Shown: positions 5,987 to 12,892 of the stretch, in pieces
How the letters are laid out: each line of letters begins with the position of its first letter
How positions within the stretch are numbered: position 1 is the stretch's first letter
From: Candidatus Omnitrophota bacterium
GTDB lineage: Bacteria; Omnitrophota; Gorgyraeia; Gygaellales; Profunditerraquicolaceae
DNA: 21,712 nt
NCBI GenBank assembly: GCA_017995695.1
Contig: JAGOIJ010000007.1
Span: forward strand, 1 to 21,712
Reading direction: 5' to 3'
Position numbers and translations under genes: made by a program
Notes under the pieces: generated by a model
What the model was told of the DNA's origin: nothing
Databases searched by the model: none
Seen by the model: the letters and a program-made list of their open reading frames with translations, nothing else

Positions 5987-6980
5987 TCCGGCAATCGCTG
6001 TTTTGGGCGATGGCGGCTGGGGCACGACCCTGGCTATGTTGCTTGCTCATAAAGGATATCGGGTGAGCCTGTGGAGCGCTTTTAAAGGTTACGCTCAGAA
6101 GTTGGATGAGACAAGAAGGAATACAAAGTTTTTACCTGGTTTTAAGATTCCTAGTGCCATTGCTATTACTGCTGATCTTGAGGCGGCGATTGCTCAGAAG
6201 CAGATTGTGGTTATTGCGATTCCTTCATTATATCTACGTAGTGTTTTAGGCGGGCTTAGAAAAAAATGTAAAAGTTTTAATGATATAATCTTTTTAAGCG
6301 TTACCAAGGGCATTGAGATTGGCACTTTAAAAAGAATGTCGCAAGTCATCTATGAGGAGTTAGGGCTGGTGAGATTAGCGGTGTTGTCTGGCCCAACGAT
6401 TGCGCATGAGGTTGCTTCTGGTGTTCCTTCAACCGCGGTTATTGCTTCGCATGATGCGAAGACGCGCCATATGCTTCAGGGAATTTTTATGACAGAGCGT
6501 TTGCGCGTGTATAGCAATGCGGATGTTGTTGGCGTCGAGTTAGGAGGAAGCCTGAAAAATGTTATTGCTATTGCCTGCGGCATATCTGACGGGTTGGGCT
6601 TTGGGGCAAATACGAAAGCTGCGCTCTTGACCAGAGGGCTTGTTGAAATAGCGCGTCTTGGTCAGGCAATGGGAGCAAGGCGAGCGACATTTTCAGGTAT
6701 TAGCGGCTTGGGGGATTTAGTGACAACGTGCGTTAGTCCTCATAGCCGCAATCGTTTTGTCGGCGAGCAGATCGGCAAGGGCTTCACCTTGCGACAAGTT
6801 ACTTCAAAGATGCAGATGGTGGCAGAGGGCGTTCCTACCGCAAAATCTGCGTATGCGTTAAGCCAGCGGCATGAAGTTGATATGCCTATCATACGGGAAG
6901 TTTTTGCTGTTTTGTATAAGAACAAATCCCCATTGAGCGCCGTGAAAGATTTAATGACGCGAGAGGGGAAAGAGGAGTAG
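5979..6980 (+). CDS. gpsA: Glycerol-3-phosphate dehydrogenase [NAD(P)+]
   Basis: This cytosolic enzyme reduces dihydroxyacetone phosphate to sn-glycerol-3-phosphate, the backbone for phospholipids. The protein is 333 residues from ATG 5979, the usual family length. The frame is open to 5952, but ATG 5979 puts the Rossmann motif at the expected place (AIAVLGDGGWGTTLA, residues 5-19). Other signatures are SVTKGIE, LSGPTIAHEVA, VELGGSLKNVIAIACG with the catalytic lysine, and the C-terminal GLGDLVTTCVSPHSRN. It overlaps the upstream PilZ gene by eight bases and ends 12 bases before tRNA-Pro. Confidence 0.95.
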   Translation: MNNPAIAVLGDGGWGTTLAMLLAHKGYRVSLWSAFKGYAQKLDETRRNTKFLPGFKIPSAIAITADLEAAIAQKQIVVIAIPSLYLRSVLGGLRKKCKSFNDIIFLSVTKGIEIGTLKRMSQVIYEELGLVRLAVLSGPTIAHEVASGVPSTAVIASHDAKTRHMLQGIFMTERLRVYSNADVVGVELGGSLKNVIAIACGISDGLGFGANTKAALLTRGLVEIARLGQAMGARRATFSGISGLGDLVTTCVSPHSRNRFVGEQIGKGFTLRQVTSKMQMVAEGVPTAKSAYALSQRHEVDMPIIREVFAVLYKNKSPLSAVKDLMTREGKEE

Positions 6981-6992
6981 ATTTCATATTGA

Positions 6993-7070
6993 CGGGGAGT
7001 AGCGCAGTTTGGCTAGCGCGTTTGAATGGGGTTCAAAAGGTCGTGGGTTCAAGTCCCACCTCCCCGACCA
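6993..7070 (+). tRNA. tRNA-Pro (anticodon GGG), CCA encoded
   Basis: The acceptor stem is CGGGGAG (6993-6999) with CTCCCCG (7060-7066), followed by A7067 and an encoded CCA (7068-7070). The D arm is GCGC/GCGC. The anticodon stem TTTGA/TCAAA encloses loop ATGGGGT with GGG at 7028-7030. The T arm is GTGGG-TTCAAGT-CCCAC. The initial C is typical of bacterial tRNA-Pro. Unlike the three other tRNAs here, CCA is in the gene. Confidence 0.97.
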
Positions 7071-7097
7071 CTTTAACAAAGGATGACTAAGAAGGAA

Positions 7098-7273
7098 TTC
7101 TTCTCGCCGTACTCGGCTCGAAGTAAAATTTTTTCTTGGGTGATAATTTGTTAAGAAAAGTATTTTCTTCTCGCCGTACTCGGCTCGAAGTAAAATTTTT
7201 TCTTGGGTGATAATTTGTTAAGAAAAGTATTTTCTTCTCGCCGTACTCGGCTCGAAGTAAAATTTTTTCTTGG
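7098..7273 (+). repeat. 67-bp tandem repeat, 2.6 identical copies
   Basis: The copies begin at 7098, 7165 and 7232 (the last is 42 bp). No mismatch is seen between them. Each unit holds a stem CTTC-GCCG/CGGC-GAAG with a 2x2 internal loop, then AAAATTTTTTCTT, so each could act as a weak factor-independent terminator behind tRNA-Pro. AAGAAAA-GTA-TTTTCTT at each unit junction is another palindrome. The array fills most of the 236-base gap between tRNA-Pro and the next gene. There are no unique spacers, so it is not a CRISPR. Confidence 0.95.
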
Positions 7274-7297
7274 TATTGATAGTAGAAAAAATTTTAA

Positions 7298-7303
7298 AGG
7301 AGG
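7298..7303 (+). promoter_or_regulatory. Strong Shine-Dalgarno for the second PilZ gene
   Basis: AGGAGG ends three bases before ATG 7307 and six bases before the adjacent ATG 7310. The spacing favours 7310 as the real start, or shared use of both. Confidence 0.8.
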
Positions 7304-7306
7304 TGT

Positions 7307-7663
7307 ATGATGGGGTATGCAGGTCCAGAACGCCGTAGATTTCCACGTATCAGCGGTCGTTTTATCGTTTCGTATCGGATACTTGAAGAAAGCAATAATA
7401 TTGATATTACCCAGACAAAGAACCTGTGTTTAGGCGGCATGCTTCTTACGACGAACCGGCAGTTTAATCCGGGGATCAATCTTGCAATTGAAATACGCTT
7501 GCCTTTTGACCCTAATCCGCTTATGTTGGTGGCTAAGGTTATTGAATCAAGAGAAATAACTAAAGGGTTAATATACGATACAAGATTGAGGTTTTTATCC
7601 GTTGACGATAAGCACAAGGATGTGCTTTCCCAAACAGTGGGTTATTATTTGAAGAGGCAATAA
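7307..7663 (+). CDS. Small PilZ domain protein
   Basis: The protein is 118 residues (117 if it starts at ATG 7310, which is better spaced from the AGGAGG). The GPERRRFPR start supplies RxxxR (R10-R14). The second motif reads N39-L-C41-L-G-G44, so the usual Ser of (D/N)xSxxG is Cys and c-di-GMP binding is likely but less certain. The rest is a beta-rich barrel ending RLRFLSVDDK. The hom start codon follows the stop by only two bases, so it is probably the first gene of the hom-thrC operon, an odd place for a second-messenger receptor. Confidence 0.85.
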   Translation: MMGYAGPERRRFPRISGRFIVSYRILEESNNIDITQTKNLCLGGMLLTTNRQFNPGINLAIEIRLPFDPNPLMLVAKVIESREITKGLIYDTRLRFLSVDDKHKDVLSQTVGYYLKRQ

Positions 7664-7665
7664 GC

Positions 7666-8961
7666 ATGAAAAAGATTACGATTGGTTTGATCGGGTTCGG
7701 TAATGTTGGTTCCGGGGTCGTCAAGATCTTGCGTGAGCGCAGGGCATTTTTAAGTGAAAAGATTGGCATGGAGTTAAGTATAAAGAAAATCTGCGATAAA
7801 GATTTTTCTGTTAAGCGCTCTGTTTCTGTTGATAAAGATCTTTTGACGAAAGACGCGGCGGATATTATTAACGACCCGCAGATAGATATTGTGGTTGAGT
7901 TGATGGGGGGGATACACCCTGCTAAAGAATTTATAATGCAGGCGCTAAGTAAAGGAAAGAATATTGTTACTGCTAACAAGGCTCTTTTGGCTCAGGATGG
8001 CAAAGAGATTTTTGCCACTGCCCTTGACCGCGGTAAAAGTATTTATTTCGAAGCATCGGTTGGCGCGGGCATCCCAATTATCAAGTCGTTGCGCGAAGGT
8101 TTAGCGGCGAACAAATTCAAGAGTATTTTTGGCATTTTAAATGGTACCTCAAATTATATTCTTTCCAAGATGTCTGTTGAGCGTTGTTCATTTGCTGAAG
8201 CGTTAAAAGAGGCAAAGGCAAAAGGGTATGCCGAGAGTGATCCGAGCCTTGATATCGAGGGGGGAGATTCTGCGCACAAGTTAATACTGCTTACGTTTCT
8301 TTGTTTTGGTAAGTTGGTAAGCATGCACGATATTTTTATTGAAGGCATTTCTCATATTTCATCTTCCGATATTGAATATGCCAAGGAATTAGGTTTTGAG
8401 ATTAAGCTGTTGGCTATTGCAAAAAAAGAATTCGACGAGTTAGAGGTGCGCGTGCACCCCACGCTTATCCCCCAGGCGCATCTTCTGGCATCGGTGAAGA
8501 GTGTTTTTAATGCTATCTATGTTTCAAGCGATCTGGCGGGAGATCTGCTATTTTATGGCCCTGGCGCAGGGCAGATGTCTGCGGCATCAGCCGTTGTCGC
8601 GGATTTGATCGATCTTACGCAAGATATCAAAGCGGGGCTGTTCAGACCTACGCTTAATATGGTGAGTGATAGTTCTATCAAGAAGTTAAGAAAAATGAAT
8701 GAGGCCCAGAGCCGTCACTATATTCGGTTTATGGTTGTGGATAAGCCGGGAGTTCTGGCAAGGATTGCTGGTATTTTGGCGAAGTATGGGATTAGTATCG
8801 CGTCAGTTTCCCAGAAGGAGCGCGGCAGGCAGCAGGTTGTGCCCGTGGTGATGGTTACTCATGAAGCAAGGGAAGAAAATCTGCGTTTAGCGTTACAGAC
8901 GATCGATCGGCAGGATGCTGTTAAACAGAAATCTGTTGCGATTAGGATTGAGGAAGTGTGA
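7666..8961 (+). CDS. hom: Homoserine dehydrogenase with C-terminal ACT domain
   Basis: This enzyme reduces aspartate semialdehyde to homoserine, the branch point to threonine and methionine. The protein is 431 residues, typical of the monofunctional ACT-containing type. The NAD(P) motif is IGLIGFGNVGSGVV (residues 6-19). Catalytic signatures are TANKALLA (K105), ILNGTSNYIL, and SDPSLDIEGGDSAHKL (K205). Residues about 350-425 are an ACT domain (FMVVDKPGVLARIAGIL), which in relatives senses threonine for feedback inhibition. Its stop overlaps the thrC start (TGATG). Confidence 0.96.
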   Translation: MKKITIGLIGFGNVGSGVVKILRERRAFLSEKIGMELSIKKICDKDFSVKRSVSVDKDLLTKDAADIINDPQIDIVVELMGGIHPAKEFIMQALSKGKNIVTANKALLAQDGKEIFATALDRGKSIYFEASVGAGIPIIKSLREGLAANKFKSIFGILNGTSNYILSKMSVERCSFAEALKEAKAKGYAESDPSLDIEGGDSAHKLILLTFLCFGKLVSMHDIFIEGISHISSSDIEYAKELGFEIKLLAIAKKEFDELEVRVHPTLIPQAHLLASVKSVFNAIYVSSDLAGDLLFYGPGAGQMSAASAVVADLIDLTQDIKAGLFRPTLNMVSDSSIKKLRKMNEAQSRHYIRFMVVDKPGVLARIAGILAKYGISIASVSQKERGRQQVVPVVMVTHEAREENLRLALQTIDRQDAVKQKSVAIRIEEV

Positions 8962-10046
8962 TGCCAGATCACCAGTCACCCGTTACCAGTCACCAGTATA
9001 AGGGTTTAATAGAAAAGTATAAGGCATTTTTGCCTATTACTGATGCAACGCCTATTATTAGCCTGCATGAGGGGAACACTCCTTTAATCCATGCAGCTGC
9101 TCTAAGCGCGCTGGTAGGCAATAAATGCGAAGTATATTTAAAATACGAAGGATTAAATCCCACGGGTTCTTTTAAAGACAGGGGAATGACCGTTGCGATT
9201 TCAAAAGCTTGTGAAGAGAAGTCTACGGTGGTAATGTGCGCTTCGACTGGCAACACCTCTGCATCTGCTGCTGCTTATGCAGCAAAGGCAGGAATAAAGT
9301 GTATTGTTTTAATTCCGGGAGGTGCTATTGCCTTGGGTAAGCTTAGCCAGGCGTTAATCCATGGGGCAACGGTTTTAGCGGTTGAGGGCAATTTTGACGA
9401 TGCATTACAGTTAGTGCGTAAGATTACTGATCAATATCCCGTTACGCTGGTTAATTCACTTAATCCTTATCGTATTGAAGGTCAAAAAACCGCTAGCTTT
9501 GAAATTTGCGATTACTTAGGCGATGCGCCGGATTTTCAGGTTATGCCGGTGGGTAATGCCGGTAATATTACCGCATATTGGAAAGGGTATAAGGAATATC
9601 GGAATGCGCTCAAGAGCAGGACATTGCCCAAAATGCTTGGATTCCAAGCGGAGGGCGCGGCGCCTATTGTGCGCGGAAAACCAATAGAGAAACCAGAAAC
9701 GATCGCCACCGCAATACGCATCGGTAATCCTGCCAGTTGGCAACAGGCAGTTGCTGCGCGGGACGAATCAGGCGGATTAATTGATATGGTTTCTGATGAA
9801 GAGATTCTTCAAGCTTATGCCTTACTGGCTGCCAAGGAAGGTGTTTTTGTTGAGCCTGCTTCCGCAGCGTCCATCGCAGGATTGATGAAATTAGCTAAGC
9901 AAGGGTACTTTAGTCGTGCCGCTCGTATCGTGTGTATCTTAACGGGGCATGGCCTGAAAGATCCGGATAGGGCTATCAAGACGATCCATGAGCCGAAAAA
10001 GGTTAAAGCTGATTTAAACGCGATCCTTAAGGAGATCGGATATTAA
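8961..10046 (+). CDS. thrC: Threonine synthase
   Basis: This PLP enzyme converts O-phosphohomoserine to threonine. The protein is 361 residues from ATG 8961. A GTG at 8958 is also in frame, but the ATG forms the classical TGATG overlap with hom. The PLP lysine is K72 in NPTGSFKDRG. The phosphate-binding loops are ASTGNTSASAAAYA and MPVGNAGNITAYW. The fold is the short ThrC type. The first 13 residues (MPDHQSPVTSHQY) are not part of the conserved enzyme. They are encoded by a four-unit 7-bp repeat at 8970-8997. Confidence 0.95.
   Translation: MPDHQSPVTSHQYKGLIEKYKAFLPITDATPIISLHEGNTPLIHAAALSALVGNKCEVYLKYEGLNPTGSFKDRGMTVAISKACEEKSTVVMCASTGNTSASAAAYAAKAGIKCIVLIPGGAIALGKLSQALIHGATVLAVEGNFDDALQLVRKITDQYPVTLVNSLNPYRIEGQKTASFEICDYLGDAPDFQVMPVGNAGNITAYWKGYKEYRNALKSRTLPKMLGFQAEGAAPIVRGKPIEKPETIATAIRIGNPASWQQAVAARDESGGLIDMVSDEEILQAYALLAAKEGVFVEPASAASIAGLMKLAKQGYFSRAARIVCILTGHGLKDPDRAIKTIHEPKKVKADLNAILKEIGY
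8970..8997 (+). repeat. Four-unit heptanucleotide repeat inside the thrC 5' end
   Basis: CACCAGT, CACCCGT, TACCAGT and CACCAGT occur in tandem, 28 bp in all. It encodes the extra residues HQSPVTSHQ at the protein start. The same 7-bp period is seen in degenerate tracts before the ApgM-like gene and within valS. Confidence 0.8.
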
Positions 10047-10059
10047 TCTGACCCCCAAC

Positions 10060-10698
10060 GTGTCATTACGTCGTAAGAAAATTTTAATTACCGCAGGTCC
10101 GACGTGGGTTCCCCTTGATTCAGTGAGGGTGATGAGCAATACTGCTAGTGGTGAAACTGGTATATTGCTGGCGGAGCAACTTACCGCTCTGGGCGCCCGC
10201 GTTACCTTATTAATGGGGCCGGTTTTATCTGGTCGTACTATTCCTAAGCGCGTCCGCAAGATTTCGTTTTGTTTTTTTAATGAATTGAAAGAACGGTTGA
10301 CGAAAGAATTAAAATCGAGGCGCTACGACGCAGTCATCCACGCTGCGGCAGTTTCTGATTTTGCGCCGGCTCAACCACTGAAGGGTAAGTATACATCTGA
10401 TAAACGTCTTACGATTACCCTGATTCCTACTACTAAAATAATCGATAGCATTAAAAAGATTAATCCTCGTCTGCATGTGATTGGTTTTAAATTTGAGCCA
10501 GAAGCAAAGCATTCTTTTTTAATTGCAGAGGCGCGCGCGTTGATGAAGCGCGCAAGGCTTGATCTGGTGGTGGCAAATACGACGTTGCATCGCGCCTATC
10601 AGGCTTACCTAGTAAGCGCTGAAGCATTAATCGGCCCTTTCCGGGATAAGAAGGCCTTAGTTAATAATTTGTGTAACGTATTAGGAAAAATCTTATGA
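10060..10698 (+). CDS. coaB: Phosphopantothenate--cysteine ligase (standalone CoaB)
   Basis: This enzyme joins cysteine to 4'-phosphopantothenate in coenzyme A synthesis. The protein is 212 residues, about half of the usual fused CoaBC, so only the CoaB part is present and the CoaC decarboxylase must be elsewhere. Motifs are ILITAGPTWVPLDSVR with SNTASGETG (nucleotide-binding), HAAAVSDFAPA, KGKYTSD (the KxKK-like lysine segment) and IGFKFEPE. The start is GTG 10060, 13 bases after thrC. No good ribosome-binding site is visible and the next ATG is inside the motif. The end overlaps the next gene (ATGA). Confidence 0.9.
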   Translation: MSLRRKKILITAGPTWVPLDSVRVMSNTASGETGILLAEQLTALGARVTLLMGPVLSGRTIPKRVRKISFCFFNELKERLTKELKSRRYDAVIHAAAVSDFAPAQPLKGKYTSDKRLTITLIPTTKIIDSIKKINPRLHVIGFKFEPEAKHSFLIAEARALMKRARLDLVVANTTLHRAYQAYLVSAEALIGPFRDKKALVNNLCNVLGKIL

Positions 10699-11420
10699 AA
10701 GAACAAAACGTGAATCCGCAGGTGCGGCGAATAATTGAAGAATTTGTGTGTCAAGCAACCAAAGCATACGGTGAAGGGTTGCGTTCGGTGATCTTGTACG
10801 GCAGCGCTACAAGCAGCGAGTTTATTCCTGGCCACTCTAATGTTAACCTACTTGTAGTGCTTGAGGATGCGGCATTAGAGAATCTTAAAGTGATGGCGAC
10901 AATATTCAGGAAGCGCTCATTCAGTATGATCACGCCGTTATTTCTTACTGAACATTATCTGGTTACCTCCTTAGATATATTTCCCATTGAATTTCTTGAT
11001 ATTAAAGAAAATTACGTGGTCATGTACGGAAAAGATGTAATGCACGGCAGGCAGGTTGATAGTAAGAACCTAAGATTCCAATGTGAGCAGGAATTGAAAT
11101 CTAAGCTTATAGTTATAAAGAGCGCCTATGTAAAGATAAGCAATGTGCGCCAAATGAGGGCGTTTCTCTTTAAGGCTTTTACGTCGATCATGCATATTTC
11201 CCGAAACCTTGTGCGCCTGAAAGGCAAAGTTCCGGGATATAGCAAGTCTGAAATTATTGCGCAATTGGGGATAGAGTTTTCATTTGATACCACGACCCTC
11301 AAGAGGATCGCAGAAATTAAGCAGGGCAATCTTCGTTTGCGTCCCGATGAAAACGAGGCACTCTTAGTGGCGCTGCTTAAAGATCTTGAACATATTATAG
11401 CGTTGGTAGATACACTTTAG
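10695..11420 (+). CDS. Nucleotidyltransferase-fold protein, probably catalytically dead
   Basis: The protein is 241 residues, with the start ATGA overlapping coaB. Residues 30-55 read SVILYGSATSSEFIPGHSNV followed by NLLVV. This is the minimal nucleotidyltransferase signature GS...(D)x(D), but both metal-binding aspartates are asparagine (N49, N51). The rest is helical (residues 105-240) with no motif I recognise and may be a HEPN/helical-bundle-like partner domain. Relatives transfer nucleotides to RNA, proteins or drugs. Loss of the aspartates suggests binding or regulation rather than transfer. No membrane segments are seen. Confidence 0.75.
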   Translation: MKEQNVNPQVRRIIEEFVCQATKAYGEGLRSVILYGSATSSEFIPGHSNVNLLVVLEDAALENLKVMATIFRKRSFSMITPLFLTEHYLVTSLDIFPIEFLDIKENYVVMYGKDVMHGRQVDSKNLRFQCEQELKSKLIVIKSAYVKISNVRQMRAFLFKAFTSIMHISRNLVRLKGKVPGYSKSEIIAQLGIEFSFDTTTLKRIAEIKQGNLRLRPDENEALLVALLKDLEHIIALVDTL

Positions 11421-11428
11421 TAATTAGC

Positions 11429-12277
11429 ATGATGAAGAAATGGCTCATTGGGGTGGTGCTGGGATTAGTATTGCTGGCGCGCTACTCCTGGGCATTGGAT
11501 ATTCCTAAACCTCAAGGCTGGGTCAATGATTTTGCTAACGTTATTTCTGAAGATTACCGCGACAAGCTGACTAGCCTGATAGAGTCGCTTGAGCAGAAGA
11601 CCTCCGCAGAAATTTTTGTCGTTACCATAGATTCGATTGCGCCGTTTGATGAAAAAGAATTTGCGCGCGAGCTCTTTGATAATTGGAAACCCGGAAAAAA
11701 AGGTAAGGATAACGGCGTACTCGTGCTCGTGGCAGTGGAGGAGCGGCGCTGGCGTATTGAAACTGGCTATGGAGTCGAGGGGATCTTGCCTGACGGAATC
11801 TGTGGGGATATCGGCCGTAACTACATGGTCCCGGATTTTAAGCAAGGTAACTATGCGAAGGGCCTTTATGCCGGCGTAGTTAAAATAGTGGGAATTCTTG
11901 GTGGCGATATCGATGCTCAACCGGCAATTCCGCGTAAAAATGGGTCTTCTTTTAGTGTTCTTGGTTTTGTGCTGTGGTTTATCATCCTCGGAGTAGGCGG
12001 GACTGTTATTGCGTTGCCGTGGAGAGCGTTTCTTGCTGTAGGTGTAGCGCTATCTCTTATAGCATTTTTCTTGGGTTCGCTTGGCGCGCTGTTTATTGTT
12101 ATAATTATATTTATTATTCTTTTCATTTTGAAATCTAATATACATCAAACCGGGACTTATTCAAGCGGAGATTGGAGCTCGGGAGGAGGATTCGGCGGCG
12201 GTGGCTTCGGGGGAGGCGGATTCGGCGGCGGTGGAGGAGGCGGAGGCGGCGGAGGAGGAGCAGGAGGAGGATTCTAG
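11429..12277 (+). CDS. TPM-domain membrane protein (YgcG type) with polyglycine tail
   Basis: The protein is 282 residues. Residues 1-22 are a signal peptide (cleavage near WA-LD). Residues about 30-150 are the extracytoplasmic TPM domain (VNDFANVIS, EIFVVTIDS, DNGVLVLVAVEERRWRIETGYGVEGILPD, with ETGYGVEG as the hallmark). Residues about 170-232 hold two to three transmembrane helices. Residues about 245-282 are SSGGGF repeats rising to nearly pure glycine. TPM/LemA gene pairs recur in bacteria and are linked to envelope protein quality, but the molecular role is unclear. ATG 11429 is directly followed by ATG 11432, and either may be used. Confidence 0.9.
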   Translation: MMKKWLIGVVLGLVLLARYSWALDIPKPQGWVNDFANVISEDYRDKLTSLIESLEQKTSAEIFVVTIDSIAPFDEKEFARELFDNWKPGKKGKDNGVLVLVAVEERRWRIETGYGVEGILPDGICGDIGRNYMVPDFKQGNYAKGLYAGVVKIVGILGGDIDAQPAIPRKNGSSFSVLGFVLWFIILGVGGTVIALPWRAFLAVGVALSLIAFFLGSLGALFIVIIIFIILFILKSNIHQTGTYSSGDWSSGGGFGGGGFGGGGFGGGGGGGGGGGGAGGGF

Positions 12278-12291
12278 AGGGAGGGTCTTTA

Positions 12292-12849
12292 ATGAAAAAT
12301 TTTTTACTTGTAGCAGCAATTATTGTGGTTGTTGGTATCGTGGTTTTTGTATCCGGGTATAATGGTATTGTGTCTAAGCATGAAACCATCGCTGCAAAAT
12401 GGGCGCAGGTTGAGAACCAGCTGCAGCGTAGGAATGACCTAATTCCTAATTTAGTGAATAGCGTAAAAGGGTATGCCGCGCATGAGAAGACTTTATTTGA
12501 AGATATTACCAACGCCCGTTCACAGTGGGCAAAGGCAACTACTGTAGATGAGAAGGTGAAGGCGGCAAGCGCAGTTGATGCAGCGTTATCTCGGTTGCTC
12601 TTGGTGGTTGAGAATTATCCGATACTTAAGGCAAATGAGACGTTCTTACAGCTCATGGATGAATTATCCGGAACAGAAAATCGTATTGCCGTGGAGAGGA
12701 TGCGTTTCAATGAGGCAGTAAAAGAATATAATGTTTCGGTGCGCATGGTTCCAGGCAATGTTATTGCTAGGATGTTTGGTTATAAGCCTGCAACTGAATA
12801 TTTTAATGCTGAGGAAAACGCAAGACTTGTTCCAGAGGTTAAATTCTGA
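12292..12849 (+). CDS. lemA: LemA family protein
   Basis: The protein is 185 residues from ATG 12292, with a purine-rich GAGGGAGGG just upstream. The frame is open back to 12172, but that part is the shadow of the glycine tail of the preceding gene. Residues 3-25 form a single N-terminal membrane helix. Then comes the LemA helical domain with WAQVENQLQRRNDLIPNLVN, GYAAHEKTLFEDITNARSQW and ENYPILKANETFLQLMDELS near the expected positions. It ends EYFNAEENARLVPEVKF, close to the family end. It follows the TPM gene by 14 bases, a common pairing. Confidence 0.95.
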   Translation: MKNFLLVAAIIVVVGIVVFVSGYNGIVSKHETIAAKWAQVENQLQRRNDLIPNLVNSVKGYAAHEKTLFEDITNARSQWAKATTVDEKVKAASAVDAALSRLLLVVENYPILKANETFLQLMDELSGTENRIAVERMRFNEAVKEYNVSVRMVPGNVIARMFGYKPATEYFNAEENARLVPEVKF

Positions 12850-12860
12850 GTATTTATTAT

Positions 12861-12888
12861 TAACCACGAGCTACTAATTACGAGTCAA
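12861..12888 (+). repeat. Degenerate 7-bp-period tract before the ApgM-like gene
   Basis: TAACCAC, GAGCTAC, TAATTAC and GAGTCAA occur in tandem, 28 bp; as 14-mers, the two halves match at 10 of 14 positions. The tract fills most of the 43-bp gap and leaves no clear ribosome-binding site for the downstream gene. Confidence 0.55.
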
Positions 12889-12892
12889 GAAT

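Noticed and set aside
7098..7273. CRISPR array
   Set aside because: The units are contiguous identical 67-mers without variable spacers, and no cas genes are seen.
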